The notes under the pieces were generated by a model. It was not told the DNA's origin. It saw only the letters and a program-made list of their open reading frames with translations, and did no database searches. A DNA stretch of 64,000 bases, from NCBI GenBank assembly GCA_000469685.2, contig LS997565.1, positions 24,009,272 through 24,073,271 of the forward strand, read 5' to 3'. Of the stretch, positions 22,917-35,630 are shown one piece after another. Origin of the DNA: Haemonchus contortus (Eukaryota; Nematoda; Chromadorea; Rhabditida; Trichostrongylidae). The number at the start of each line of letters is the position of its first letter. Position 1 is the first letter of the stretch. Made by a program: the position numbers and the translations under genes.

Positions 22917-23235
22917 GGCTACATGGAGAGGTAGGAGGAGAAGTAGCCGACCTTACGAGCCCATAATGGTGCTTTGGAACATTTCTCAGCCGAGAAATAT
23001 CTTTTTTCACCTGAGCATCGGAAGGCAAGGAGCTACGAGATGGCTAAGCCAGTTGGCTGTTCAATTCTTACTCCCATCCCAGTCTTTGCAGAAGGTAATC
23101 ATTTCACCCCGGAGCTAACCTTTCTGGAGCTTGTGTAAAAACAATATGCCACTGCCTAAAAACCATCTCTAAGCGCAAGTAAGGTAAGCTACCCTCCTCC
23201 TTTGCGCTCTAGCGCTCATCGCGTTGGAAAAGACA
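22917..23235 (+). repeat. Dispersed repeat family C, copy 1
   Basis: It shares order and sequence with 51240-51600: GAGCCCATAATGGTGCTT, a TTTCACCTGAG segment, a CAATTCTTACTCC segment, GGTAATCATTTCACCCC, and an end rich in CTCCTCCTTTGCGC. There is no conserved frame. Confidence 0.65.
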
Positions 23236-23879
23236 CAATTTTTCCGCCTGGCATAACACGTACGACTCCCTGGTGCTCTTGCCCAGAACTTGGGAGTTTC
23301 GAACACTTACGACGTTCACAAAGTTTCCGCAGATGGAAAATACAGAATCCATGGGATAAAAGGACAGTTTAGAGGCGAAACTAGCACCGCCCCCCAGGAC
23401 TAACCTGATAACTGATGCAGTATCCACGGTCAACAGCCAGTCCACGTACTCACTCAACTACACTGAAACAGATGTACATCGGAGGAGGATCGAATCAAAT
23501 AGTGGAGAATGATGCAATTGCAACGTGGGAACATAAAAATCATGTTACTACGAATGTTGTGTTTGGCGCCCATTTCTCGGTCCATGAATCGTGTTTGGGG
23601 CGCGTTATCTTCCAAAATGCCTGACAAGCTTGTCGATTGCAGAAGGGTTAGTAGTCCAGCATCCCGGTTACGTTCAGACAATTCCAGGTGATTTTTTGAT
23701 GCAAATGATATTAAGTGTCCAAACAAACACACGGCTTGCTTCGAACCCTTTCTTTTTATCACGAGCTGAAGTGTTCGGCTACCCCTCAAATAGTGTTTCC
23801 CTTTACAGCACTACTCACCATTCTGCCCCTAGTGCTTCAACCAATCAGATGGCCCGGTTGAAGTCTAGCTCTCCTTCTT
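23236..23879. other. Stretch without recognised gene or repeat
   Basis: Several 60-120 residue frames on both strands overlap one another and show no family signature. Confidence 0.35.
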
Positions 23880-24800
<921 letters not shown>

Positions 24801-25180
24801 GGCGCCGAAATTCAGAAACTTCTGGGGGAGGAATAGTTTATTAATCTTCCTTCGCTCGCTATTTATGTTGCACATGTAGATTTTCTCACGATATGCATAG
24901 TTGTAGTGAGACCACCAATATCTTTCTGATGGTGAAGGCTCATTTTATGTCTCTTGCAAGCACTTGCATAGAAGAAGTGGAAGTGCATAGCAAAATTCCT
25001 CGTTATTCCAGTCATAGCAGTACAGAAGGTTTATAAACGATACTTATACATAGAACCCATAAAGGCGAAGCCGGAAGCAGTAGAAACTAAGGCTTCTGAA
25101 TGATAGGACCATTGAAATAGTCTGTTTGCAAATTGATTGTGATTTTTTAGGGATTTAAAAAGGAAGGCCACGGAGGGGGA

Positions 25181-25423
25181 CTATCGAGTTTGTCGACTGA
25201 GCTGATCGTCAAGCTGAAGCTTATTAGCATTAATATCATATGCAGAAACGTCACTATATTCCGGTTTCAACAGAAAGTGCCGAGTGTAGGGTCTGAAAGG
25301 TGCACACCGAGGCAAAATTACTTGAGGAGAATCACGCATGCCATCATCGTTATCTCTGACGAGAAAATTTTTACGGCAAAAACAATTCTCAATGAATAAA
25401 ACGATCACGATCTGGATAAACAT
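25181..25423 (-). CDS. Candidate small secreted protein, 80 residues
   Basis: From the ATG at 25423 the frame begins MFIQIVIVLFIENCFCRKNF, a short N-region plus hydrophobic core ending at small/Cys residues, as expected of a signal peptide. It continues through RCAPFRPYTRHFLLKPEYSD to QLDDQLSRQTR and a TAG at 25183-25181. The sequence GATTACAG lies five bases before the ATG, a plausible cis or spliced-leader acceptor. It has no paired-Cys pattern and no family I recognise. It could also be only the first exon of a longer gene, or a chance frame; an upstream in-frame TTG at 25444 would not give a better signal. Confidence 0.4.
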   Translation of the reverse strand: MFIQIVIVLFIENCFCRKNFLVRDNDDGMRDSPQVILPRCAPFRPYTRHFLLKPEYSDVSAYDINANKLQLDDQLSRQTR

Positions 25424-25449
25424 CGAAACTGTAATCTCTCGCAAAAAAG

Positions 25450-26180
25450 CTGTGGTAAAAATGACAAATTGAAGTTTGCTGAGGAAGTTATAAGCAATGG
25501 CAAGACGCCGGCGGCTTCTTCGGTGTCGGCGTGAAAATCAACAAGGACATGTATTCAGAGGGAATAGTAATGAACGCACTGGAGCACTGCCCCGACTCCA
25601 CTTCCTGAAGCATTTCGTGGTCCTTTATGCTTGGACGCATCTTACATTATCGTATTACTGTATAAGCACTGCAAAACCTCAGTATGACTCAAGCTTTTAG
25701 GACGGAGTACAAAAGCCGATGCGACGGGGAGACGTCTGGCGAAAATGACGCCAAACGGTGTCGACTCCCCTGTACCTTCTCATCAAATGCACATCGTGTT
25801 CCACAGTCTAAGGACGAAGCCCTTCGTACCTAAAGCTGACTAGTATCATGTTGCCATAGTAAAGTCTTTGTATAACAGCTCCTTGCCCATTGCTCGACTG
25901 TGTTTTTATTGTCTAATGATGTAGCTTCGAGATATCGACGGGTCATCTTCCCTCCTCACTCTGTATTTATGCCTTTATAATGAACTCTATTAATCTGACG
26001 TCTCGCGTAACATGATATCAGCCATCCACTGGTCGCGCTCGCTTTCTGGTAGCAGCGAGTGGTTACCCCTCGCTACGGTGGAAGAAGGGATGAGTTGGTT
26101 AAGGTTCCACCCAGGATTTTGTTTCAGGTGACGACTTACGAAGCTGGCCACTCCGTGTTAGTCCCTTGTTAAGATGTTGA
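25450..26180. other. Stretch without firm features
   Basis: A plus-strand segment near 25470-25610 has short protein-like runs (KFAEEVISNGKTPAASS, GVGVKINKDMYSEG) in two frames, but no exon model could be closed. Confidence 0.3.
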
Positions 26181-26181
26181 A

Positions 26182-26505
26182 TTAAAAGTCGATCGCTCGC
26201 CAGATGGTTCGAATTAGGACTACAGTACCCTCTGCTTGATCACAGCCGGCTCTTTCTCCAGTTGTATATCGAAGTGTCACTTCTCCGTCAGATGCCTTCT
26301 GCAAACCGCGCATTTCTTCTAGTGTTCCCTCAAGCGTCGCCTTTCTTCTGGAATTTGGCGAAGTGTTGCCTTTCTTCAGATGCGCGGCCTCACGCGTCTT
26401 CCTTCTAACATTCCATTCAGATGCCCTCCTTTCCTCAAGCGCTTCGTCAAACGTTTTCTTCCTTCTTCTGTTCTGTCCACGTGCCTTCCATTTTTTGAAT
26501 TCCAT
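26182..26505 (-). other. Charged, internally repetitive open frame
   Basis: The minus strand reads Lys/Arg/Glu-rich blocks (RRKKTFDEALEERRASEWNV, RRKATLEGTLEEMRGLQKA) that look like diverged copies of one unit of roughly 90-95 bases. It might be an exon of a coiled-coil protein or a minisatellite with an open frame. I saw no splice sites or homologous family that decides it. Confidence 0.3.
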
Positions 26506-27039
26506 ATTACTGTAAGCTTTGTCCGATTTTCTCCATCAATCTACTGTAAGGGTGGCCCACAGAATGAGGGCTAAATCGCTCATGCTATTGTTCCGCGGAG
26601 ACCTTTTGGTCGGAAGTCTAGACTTGTTTAAGAGGTACCGGTGGATGTGTGGAAGCCGAGGAAGGCCTAATGCCCATTTCAGGGAAATGGAGGTACTAGA
26701 AGTGTTGAAGCTAAGGAGCGGATGGAGCCCATTTCAAGGAAGTGGAGATAGAGAAAATCGTGGTGGCTGGGCAGCAGAAGTCGACATGAGGATTTTATAA
26801 CCGACAGGGCCGGCGGTGGTGACGAGGTGATAACGGACAGGGTCGGTAGTCGTAGCGAGGAGCGTAACGAGTTGTGAAGGTGGTTTCGTTTTGTGCAATT
26901 GTGAGATCGGTTACGTTGTGTTACCGCGGAAATGAAGCAATGGATACTCGAAGACTTAAGTGAGTACAGTATCACGGCCATTTAGCCCAGCACAGAGACA
27001 TTTAATAACGATCCAAAACGCCTCATTAGTATCGCTAGA

Positions 27040-27440
27040 AGACCTTCCCCCCTAGCGCCCCTTACCGACTAAGGATCGAAGAGCTGAGAGGGCCAGCTAC
27101 CTCCGCACAGATTGGGAGAGGCCTGCGCTGTCACGGCCAACCAAACAGGGCAGGACACCCCTCGGCTTCGGACATCCCCCACCCTGGCGGTGATTCGCCT
27201 GCAAACGCGAGCATCCTCTACCTTGGTGGTAAAGGCGCCTGCGAATCCGGTGGGCGGCGGAGGAACAAAAGACCCTCGAGCTAAAAATCATCGCTTCATA
27301 ACGGCGATCACCCGCCACGCGCCATTTGGTCGGCAGAGGATTTCGCTATTCGGTTGCCTATGTAGCAACGGGATGGGTGAGCTAACGTGGCCGAACGTGT
27401 TAAAACCTGTGTTAACCGGTTGCCAGCTACTTTGACCTCA
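27040..27440. other. GC-rich segment of unknown origin
   Basis: This is markedly GC-rich against AT-rich flanks, with runs such as CCTGGCGGTGATTCGCCTGC and GGCGCCTGCGAATCCGGTGG. The 107-residue plus frame shows no domain. It resembles non-coding ends of non-LTR elements in style only; assignment is open. Confidence 0.35.
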
Positions 27441-27718
27441 CAGTGCACTTTTCTTTCCCTCGTTCTATCACAGTATTACAGTATCACACTATCAACGTTT
27501 TAGTTTCCATATTTCGTATATTATGTTCGTCGTTTCAGTTTGCTCCTTACTAACGGTAATATGATACTTTCTTGCCTTTTCTGTAATGGTCTGCCGTGCA
27601 TTGATGACTAAGCTCAGTCTCCTTTCACAGTCTCTGCAGATGCTTGTCGTTCAAACTTTTTTCCAACAATTCTTGTTTATCCTTATTACTCACTTTACCC
27701 TTTCTCCTCCCTCATAAA

Positions 27719-27777
27719 CATATATATATATATGTATAAATTATATATATATATATATATAAATATATATATATATG
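27719..27777 (+). repeat. (TA)n microsatellite
   Basis: Alternating TA with short interruptions (TGTATAAATT) immediately before the Gypsy-like coding region. Confidence 0.95.
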
Positions 27778-27789
27778 GGCTAGTACCCC

Positions 27790-30700
27790 TTCTTGGGACC
27801 ATCGTTCTGTTTTCGTTTATTCATGAGCCAGTCCCACTCGTCTCCTCGTGGTAACTCTCCAGATCCTAGAGCGGCTCTACACAGACATGCTTCTGTGGTC
27901 TGTGCAGCCATCACAGGCCAAGATCCAGCTACCCAGAAGGAGCGTGTCTTGGAGGAGTTTGTCGCTCGTCTTCGTCCGAATATCAGGTATTACGTCAGGC
28001 TTGATAATCCGTCTTCGTTTGAACAGGCTGTTTCTAAAGCTCAGATGGTAGAACAGTTATTAGCTGAGGCTACAGCCGACCGTTTGGTCACACATTCAGC
28101 TATTCCTGGGCCAATCGAGGTTAAGACAGCAGCGCCTAGAAGGTTTAGCCCCAAGCGCGATCAACGCCCTCGAGCGTTTAGCCCTAGACAGGGTCTGCAT
28201 CAAGATTTGAATCCTTCTTTGTCCAATCTAAAGCGTCCATTTCAGAGGCAGCGCAACTATGGATATTCACGAGACACTCAACTGCCAACACTGCTATAAT
28301 TGTGGAGGCAGCGTACAACTCGCTCGGCAGTGCCCCTCGCCACGGAAACAACGCATACCCTTAGGTACCTCTTCTTACAATGTGCGCTCCCCTTCATTTG
28401 ATCGTCGTCTATCGCATTCTTTTCCTTCTTCTGAGCTATATCCTGCTCGTCATGATCAGTGTCATGACCTTTCGGAAGCACACGAGCAAACTCGAGCTCC
28501 CTCTGCGCGAAAACCAATCAACGCCAGAGCGATTTGAAGCGAGAGCAAATGCGTAACGAAGAATTAGCTCACAGTTCTTTCGGCGGTTTGTCCTCTTCTT
28601 CCTCTAGATCTGGTTTGACTCATTTGCCTTGGGTCAAGTTTCTATTGCCGCCTGTGGCATTTTTTCTTTGCGGAAGCACTATAGCTCTTCTGATGTCCGC
28701 GTGGCTCTGCCCGCAGGATTCATCGGATACCTTTATGAGAACTCCATCACTATGCAGTTGTTCGTATATTACTCCTCGCTTCAGCGAAATTCCACGTCCT
28801 CTCTCTTTATACGCGTCTTGAACAAATACAAAACGCTATGATACTTCTGCACCTATTAGGTCAACTTTTTTGGAGCACTATTTGAGAATCATTCTGACAC
28901 TCTTTGAAATCTGTAAGCTCAACCAATGTGCTTATGGAACCTACAGTCAGCTGGCGACACCTGGGCTACCTCTAATGTTTTGCATATCTCGTGGCCTTCC
29001 GCCCCTTCTGGATGTTGTTCTGACCACCTCGCGCCTGCAACTAACTGCTACGCAATACCCACCGTCATCCATATGCGTCATGGGTTTTCTCCAGATTCCC
29101 CGACGGGAAACCTTATACATTGCAGCTACAGCACAGGTAGCTGCACACTATGCGACGGCTCTGCCCTGGTGTGGACACCCAATGCCGAAGAGCAATGCCA
29201 AACAGTGCCAGTGACCAAGATGTCCGGCCATAGTGCCAGCGATATGATGAGTGACTCAAAGGAATTCGCGTTGTACCGGCCCGACACCAGTAATCAGATC
29301 TGAAGTGCGGCAGACATCTCACGGTTTCCGATCAAGGGTACGCACTGGCGTCTATCATCAAAGTACCGCGCCGAGCCACCTATGACGTCGGCGTAGTTCT
29401 CTCCAACCACTTGGCGGCGCAGCTGTTAGCCGCAGAAGGATCAGTGGGATCGACGGCGACAACTTTGTTCCATCAGCGCTCTCTGCAATAGGACCAACTT
29501 GTTGGTTTTAACCCTTCACACGTCCTTGAAAAACGATCCTACCTTCACTCTCTCTGCGCAGCTTACTGAGACGTCGAAACCAAGCAGCTTCTTACATCGG
29601 GAACGAGATGGTCCGTATCCACCGCTGTATCCAAACACTCTCGCAAAGCGTGCGCTTGGTTCGGTTCAACGGCACGTGCTACGCTAAGCCCGCAGTAGAG
29701 CTCAGCTGCCACGAGGTACGCCCTTTCGTTCATTTATAGACATACGACCCACGTCATCGCTAAGGACGCACAGCCAATCTCGTGCTCTTCCGTGCCTCAG
29801 TTTATCTTTGCTCATCCGTCGAGCTACTTTAAGTGCGACGCGTTGTCTTGTGCTATCCAAGCCTTACCACCATCGGTGATTCGCGACGTCGGCTTACCAG
29901 ACAATCTCAATGCTTCTGCTCTCTCCCTCCCACTCACTATTTTCCACAATCTGGTACTGACTAATTTGAGTGAATTAGTTCAATACCACCAGAGGCAAGA
30001 ATTGTGGTCAACGAAGAGTCCAGACCGTTTCTTTTCGGTCCATTCTCATTAAACCCACACGTCGTATTTAGCCTCATCATCCGTCTCCCCCCTCTCTACG
30101 ATGTGGTCCTTTCTCTTCGAATTGAGGCCTTATTTTGAGGTATGGATAATCTTTTGCTGCGCTGTTGTCTCTGCCCGTAGTCGCTGCTGTCAGTAGCTTT
30201 GCCGTTTTGTACCTCACTCTATATTATCCATGTCGTTTGCTCCAGCTCGAGAACCCGTTTCACTCCAACCGCTGCCAACAAGAGCCGTCGTAAGTGTCTC
30301 CTTCGGGTCAATCGTATATCCGTTCTCCACCACTCTCCGCTCTCCGAACCGTACTCCTGCCGTAGAACTTTCTCGACTAGAGATCGATGCCACCAATTCG
30401 TGGCCTCCTCCCGCAATCATGAGTACCGTGAACGAATATCTCTCTCTGATTCAGATAACTTCTTTGTAGCTCAAATTGCAGTTCGGGTCAGTGATATTCA
30501 CGGCCTCGCTCTGGTCGATACAGGTGCCTCTATTACAGTTACCGCAGTAAGTACCGCTTCCTTCTTTGGTATTCGATCTCGCCCAAAGCGAGGTTTCTAG
30601 CGCCGTCTTTTTAGCGTAGGGATGTCAGGAATTCCTATTCGTTTACTGTGTAAAGCTTTCCTCATGTTCCAGATCGGGTCGCTTACCTTCGACCGCCCAG

Positions 30701-32410
30701 TCTACCTCACAGAGGGTTCCTGCATTCCAGATGTGGCAGACTCCTATAACATCGTTATGACCTGTTGCATCGTCTCCCTTCATGGTCCATTGATTATAAT
30801 ACCCGTACATTTTCTATGGTTAATGAAGCGATCGAGATGCTCTGTGCCATCCCAGCGCAACAGGATCTCCCGGTAAGAGAACCCATAACACCGCGAAGTT
30901 ACCATGACTGTGTTCTTCCCTTGAGTGAAGACTTTTATGCCATGCCAGACGGATAAGACCGACGACCACCCTCTAATGTTCAATATGCAGAGTGACCATC
31001 TTTTCGGCAGATCACTCATGGTGACTCTCGCACTTATTAAGGCCAGGTCGGCGATGTTATTAATTGCCAACCCATCTCCTCGACTAGAGGTACTCTATAA
31101 GGGTCAACAGATCTCTCGTGCTGTGCACCTGTGCGAGCAGCTCGGCCCACTGGGAATTCCAGCGTCGTATCTAAGTCTGGCACAGCTTGTCGGAGCATTA
31201 AATAAATGGCGGTTCGCCCCATCACAAAGACCTGCTCAGATCCAGAACGGATCGACCTATCTCATGCCGAGGCTTCTCTGGAAGAACGCGCGCAATTAGG
31301 TCAGCTATTCAATGAGCTCCGTGATCGAATTTCCACCTGTACTTACGATCTGGGTTCGTACAAATGAAGCGAAAATGTCATAAAAACCAACACTATATAC
31401 AACCCCTGTTGTCCCCAGAAAGCCAAGAAAAGTGTGGCTGGATTACTCATCGCGGGGATTTCCCAATTCGTATTCCTCCCTTTTGAACAGAAGAACGCGA
31501 GAGCTAGTTTCTGCCGCGTTATGCCGTGCATCTTAGCCGGCTGAGAGGACAACTGCCTAGCATACCTAGACGACATCGTGGTGTTCGACAAAGACTTCCC
31601 CAGCCACATTGATTTCTTGATAATTTTTTTCACAGGTTTCGCCTTCACAACATTGATTCCTTGGGAAAGGTTTTTCACAGGTTCCTCCTTCACAACATAA
31701 GGCGTCTGGTAAGGAGCTGACAGAAATAGCCCGTTCTAAGATCAACTTGTTAGGTCACGAGCTGTCAGGTCATCGTTAGTCACCTGCCAACCGTAATATT
31801 GGGGCTACCGACGATTTTCCGACGGCGACGACAATCAAGGAAGTCAAAAGTTCTCTAGGTATGGCAAATTTCTTTCGTAAATTTATTGCTAACTTTGCTT
31901 CGATTGCATTCCGGCTCTATGCGCCTCTCAAGGACAAAGCCCCGGCTCACATGGGGCATCGAGCAAGAAAAAGCCTTCCAGCGACTCGAACAACTGCTGC
32001 CCTTCAAGCCCTGCCTAGCTTTCCCTCAACACAGAGAGTTTTCTTGCATACCGACGGGAGTCAGCTCGCTGTGGGTGCCGCTCTGTTCCAGACCTGTTTC
32101 GAATCCCACTCGCAGTTAGTAGCTGTGGGATATTTCAGTAAAATCCTGTCTGACTCGCAACGTAAGTGGAGCCCCACCCATATTGAGTTATTCGCGTAAT
32201 CAACGACTGTCTCCTCGTATCATCAACCTTTAATTTACCTGCTGAAGCACAACGAGACCCATGACAAGTCAGCTCGTTGGGTCGTTGAACTCCAAAGTCA
32301 CAACTTCACCACAGAATACCTCAAGGGTTCTCCAAATGTAGTAGCGGATGCCTTATTTCGAGTAGTCGAAAGAAGGTTCGACTCAAAAACGATACCCCCA
32401 AAACAGACGA
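27790..32410 (+). mobile_element. Decayed Ty3/Gypsy LTR retrotransposon
   Basis: In order on the plus strand: a gag region (27793-28299; EEFVARLRPNIRYYVRL, basic C-terminus), a degenerate CCHC-like knuckle CYNCGGSVQLARQC at 28290-28340, an envelope-like segment (28560-30050), an aspartyl protease with LALVDTGASITV at about 30510, and a reverse transcriptase with ASFCRVM and CLAYLDDIVVF at 31500-31610. RNase H follows (LRLHSGSMRLS, PCLAFPQHREF, HTDGSQLAVGAALFQ) to 32200. Stops and frameshifts interrupt every domain. No integrase is recognised: the element gives way to family A sequence at about 32435. No LTR pair was found. The RT active site is intact locally, but the element cannot express a full polyprotein. 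Confidence 0.85.
28560..30050 (+). pseudogene. Envelope-like remnant within the Gypsy element
   Basis: Between the gag knuckle and the protease, fragments in several frames read like a membrane glycoprotein: a hydrophobic stretch near 28640, a Cys-rich block with GSCTLCDGSALVWTP near 29140, PQFIFAHPSSYFKCD near 29795, and LPLTIFHNLVLTNLSELV near 29930 followed by hydrophobic residues. Retroelement envelope proteins share this overall plan. The copy is broken by stops and frameshifts and is non-functional. Family assignment (phlebovirus-type Gc or other) cannot be made from sequence alone. Confidence 0.4.
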
Positions 32411-32434
32411 CATCGTGGGGTTTCCGATTTCCTA

Positions 32435-32765
32435 CCCCAGGTGAGCTATTTTTGCTGTTACTAAGGTTTTTTGTTTAATTTCGCTTATAAATGAATGAAT
32501 TTTTGCTTACCGTAGTCGGTTATTTGCACCAGGACCCATACGTACGCGATGACCCACATTGTATAGTTCGTCCAAACGCCCAACCTTCTTAATTTTTCTA
32601 TTCTCACTCTCGTCCAGCCTCCCTTTTAACGATTTTCCAAAGCCCTTTTTCACTTTGGCAGCACTGATTCACGCAGTCCCTTGGCCTTCATCGCACTATT
32701 TTCTATCTTATCTTCTGTTTTTCGTCAGAATCAGGATTACTCAAAATTATCGTGAACTGTGCCTT
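32435..32765 (+). repeat. Dispersed repeat family A, copy 2
   Basis: Same orientation and landmarks as 1150-1475. It abuts the 3' break of the Gypsy element, so it either truncated the element or inserted at its end. Confidence 0.7.
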
Positions 32766-32849
32766 TAACAGTATCAAAAGGAGGAGTGAAAAAAAAATCA
32801 ACTGTGCTTTCCAACCTTGTTACAGGGAAGAGGGACTCGAACGATACGT

Positions 32850-33670
32850 ATATAATCCTACTTTATATAACGCGCCGATGTGAGTGTGTTGTGCGTGTAA
32901 GCGTGTGTGTAAGTGTGTGTGTCCGACCGGAAATTCAAAACTCCTGTCCCCGTGAACATAGAGAGTTCAAACTTGATAAGAGTACTTGGGGAGGATGGCA
33001 ACACCTATCGTGGGGGCAATACCGGACTTCGCCCAGAGGGGGCAGGGCGCGCGACAGAAAGTTTGAGCCGCAAATTCATAACTGCTGTCCTCGTGGATCC
33101 AGAAAATTCAAAGTTGGAGGGTGTACAGGCAGCGGGATGAGAACGCTCATGAAAGGTGGCAAAACCAGACTCCGCTCGCAATGGGCGGGGTTTGAACAGA
33201 AACTGATAACTCCTGAATTAGAGTGTTATAATTTGCTAGGATTATTGAAAAAAGGATGGAAACACTTATGGTGGGTGAAAGGACCGACTCCACCGAAAGG
33301 GGCGCGGTATGCACGAAAATTGTCAATTTGGTCTTAGGGCGTTCAAACTAGGTAGGATTACAGAAAACATGATGGGAACACTTGTGGCGGACGGCAGGAT
33401 CGGACTCCGCCCACAATGGACGGGGTTTGAACAGAAATTGATAACTCCTGTCCCCGTGAACCTAAAAGTTCGAATTTTCTATAATTATAGAAAACAGGAT
33501 TGAAAAATTATGGTGTATAAAAGGACCGACCGCAACCACAGGGGCGGGAGTTTGCACGAAAATTGTCCATTTGTCCCTAGAGCCTTCAAAATTGGTAGGA
33601 GTACAGATGGCAGGATGGGAACACTTATGGTGGGTGAAAGGACCAGACTCCACCCTCAAGTTGCGTGGTT
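32850..33670 (+). repeat. Family H repeat, complete head and five monomers
   Basis: The head reads CCTACTTTATATAACGCGCC, then a GTGTGT tract and GTCCGACCGGAAATTC. Monomers follow, each with CCCCGTGAACATAGAG-like, GAGTACTTGGGGAGGATGG and GCCCAGAGGGGGCAGGG segments. The 192-residue frame over it is not a gene. Confidence 0.85.
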
Positions 33671-33689
33671 CCTCATTGGAGTAGAGTAA

Positions 33690-34105
33690 TCAGCATGGGA
33701 GCACTGACGATGGAAGGGGCCTTAGAAAACAAGATCCCCTCACCAGTTGAATCCAACGCCTTCGTTATTTACGGTCTAGCTTTGACTCTTTGATATGTTT
33801 CATTCGACAAGAAAGGTCAGTGCAGTGGTAGGAACCGGCTAAGAGTACCGATTTTTGAGATGACAGAAACCGATACGACCGCTATCCGGCAAAGTTTGCG
33901 ACTCAATGAAGAGTCGCTGTTTCTCTTTGCTCCGATATCATTCTTGGCGAAACTTATCCGACTGTTGATAATCTTGGATTCTCATTCAATGGCATATTTG
34001 TAATGATATTCGTAGAGAAAGGAAGTTCATTAATAAAAACATTTGGTAGTGCTTCGGATCGAGAACATTTGTAGGTACCATTCAGGGCTTTGGTTGCCTA
34101 CCTTT
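33690..34105 (+). mobile_element. Helitron-like family K, truncated copy
   Basis: Aligns with 55380-55680 and with the reverse complement of 35870-36330 (landmarks GATGGAAGGGGCC..., CGACTCAATGAAGAGTCG, GATATCATTCTTGGCGAAAC, ACATTTGTAGGTACC). The 3' hairpin end is missing. It follows directly on a family H array. Confidence 0.65.
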
Positions 34106-34427
34106 TGAGCTTTCGATGAGTAAATATTTTCGAAAGAAACAGGAACAGATTGAGACTTTTGACTATGGGAATAAAAATCGGTTCATTTTGAATACATCTG
34201 CACGCCCTATTAGTCCTCTGTCGAGTTTCGTGTTCCGAAAAATACTCGTTCCCAATGAGAAGGGTAGATTGGCCGATTATTACAACCCCACTATAAGGAG
34301 GAGGGAAGCCGGGAGGAGCCGGAGGCTCAACTGGTTTACTATAGGTGTCTGATGAAGTGATGGTGCGAGTGTCGCCAATGTGTTGGGGTGTGTGTTTGTG
34401 TTGGTGTTGGTGCATGCCTACCTGATA
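34106..34427 (-). other. Proline-rich candidate exon with PPPY motif
   Basis: After the acceptor CTTATCAG at 34422 the minus strand reads a His-rich start, then KPVEPPAPPGFPPPYSGVV and on to a stop at 34098. PPPY is a WW-domain ligand. There is a possible donor GTTGTA after 34287. I could not connect it in phase to an upstream exon. Confidence 0.3.
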
Positions 34428-34509
34428 AGAGTCTGAACGATTGCTTACAGAAAGCGATAACTGGTGAAGGCCGGTTTTCTTAACAAGGAATCATTGTGTC
34501 CGCAATGGT

Positions 34510-34598
34510 CTATTCTTCGAGCCTTATGGAGCCATCCATCTTCCGTATTAGCAGTGAAGCCTTGTCATACCAGAATGTGTGATGAGGGGCGAATAAAA
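34510..34598 (-). other. Candidate terminal exon
   Basis: A strong acceptor (AATCTATCAG at 34599) is followed by an open frame of 28 codons including FAPHHTFWYDKASLLIRKMD and a TAG at 34512-34510. It is protein-like but unsupported by a family or a neighbouring exon. Confidence 0.33.
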
Positions 34599-34599
34599 C

Positions 34600-35630
34600 T
34601 GATAGATTATGGGGGAATTATTGAAAAAAGTCGATAACATAGAGGGACAAAAAATTCACTATGCTCGCTAATTTACGTTACGGTGTCTTCCAAGTTCTTA
34701 TGGCTAGTTTTCTAAATCTGACCACGATAATCGTTTAGTTGTAGCCAAAGGTACACTCGAATTGCTCAGATGATGAGCAGTAAGAAGAAGCTTCATAACA
34801 GTGGAACGAGTCAAGGTGTAATTATGAGATCAGAAACGTAAAATCGCGTCAGGTGAAGGGGAGCCTGGCGAGGCGCACCGTTTCAGTCACAGAAACGAGG
34901 AGAGACCGACTCTAGCCACGCGATCCACTTCAGAATAAATAAGGTGCTAATGATAGAGATTGCCATGAAGATTTTGTTTAAAAGTGCAGGTAACACAGAG
35001 GTAGGGCATTTTCTAGTGGTGGCATAGTGTATGCGGTGTGCCATGTTGTTCTCGCTCGAAAATCCGAACAATTATGTGATCCTGGTGACTTTCTATCATC
35101 CAATCGTTCTATTTATACCGATTTTCAAACACTACACTTTCTAGAATGCCGCGCATTTTTTACCTAAAAGACTATGGTCCCGAACATTTGAGCAAGGCCA
35201 TTGCATTTGATTCGTTTAGGAAATCCTCATCATGAGAACTACTGTTCTGTAGTACCTCATCCGGATATCTGATTCTGGGTACAATTTACAAGGGATGGCG
35301 GGCGCTACACTCTAGCGTGCCTGCGTAAATGGCGGGATCATCGGCCAAGCAGCTTCAGCTGATCAGCTTTTGGCTTGCAATCCTCCTCGAAGCCGACGTC
35401 GCTTGTTGAGGTCCTTCCTGTTTTGCGCCATTTGAAACTTGCGTCAGCCGAAGTAAATACGACAATGTCGCAATGATTGACAAGCTGACAAGCGGACACC
35501 AATTCCGTACAATTACTTCAACGTGGATGATCACAACATCTACTTTTGAAATGGATTCATGAGGCACTACTTCTCGAATTTCTTCACAGCGGATATAAAG
35601 CAATTCTGGGAAGCACTGTTTCGTCGTTAG
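34600..35630. other. Stretch without firm features
   Basis: A minus-strand frame at 35071-34883 includes a hydrophobic segment (NKIFMAISIISTLFILKWIA), but no exon model could be closed. Nothing else is recognised. Confidence 0.3.

Noticed and set aside
32759..33337. 192-codon plus frame
   Set aside because: Runs across family H head and monomers; repeats of the unit are not in one frame.
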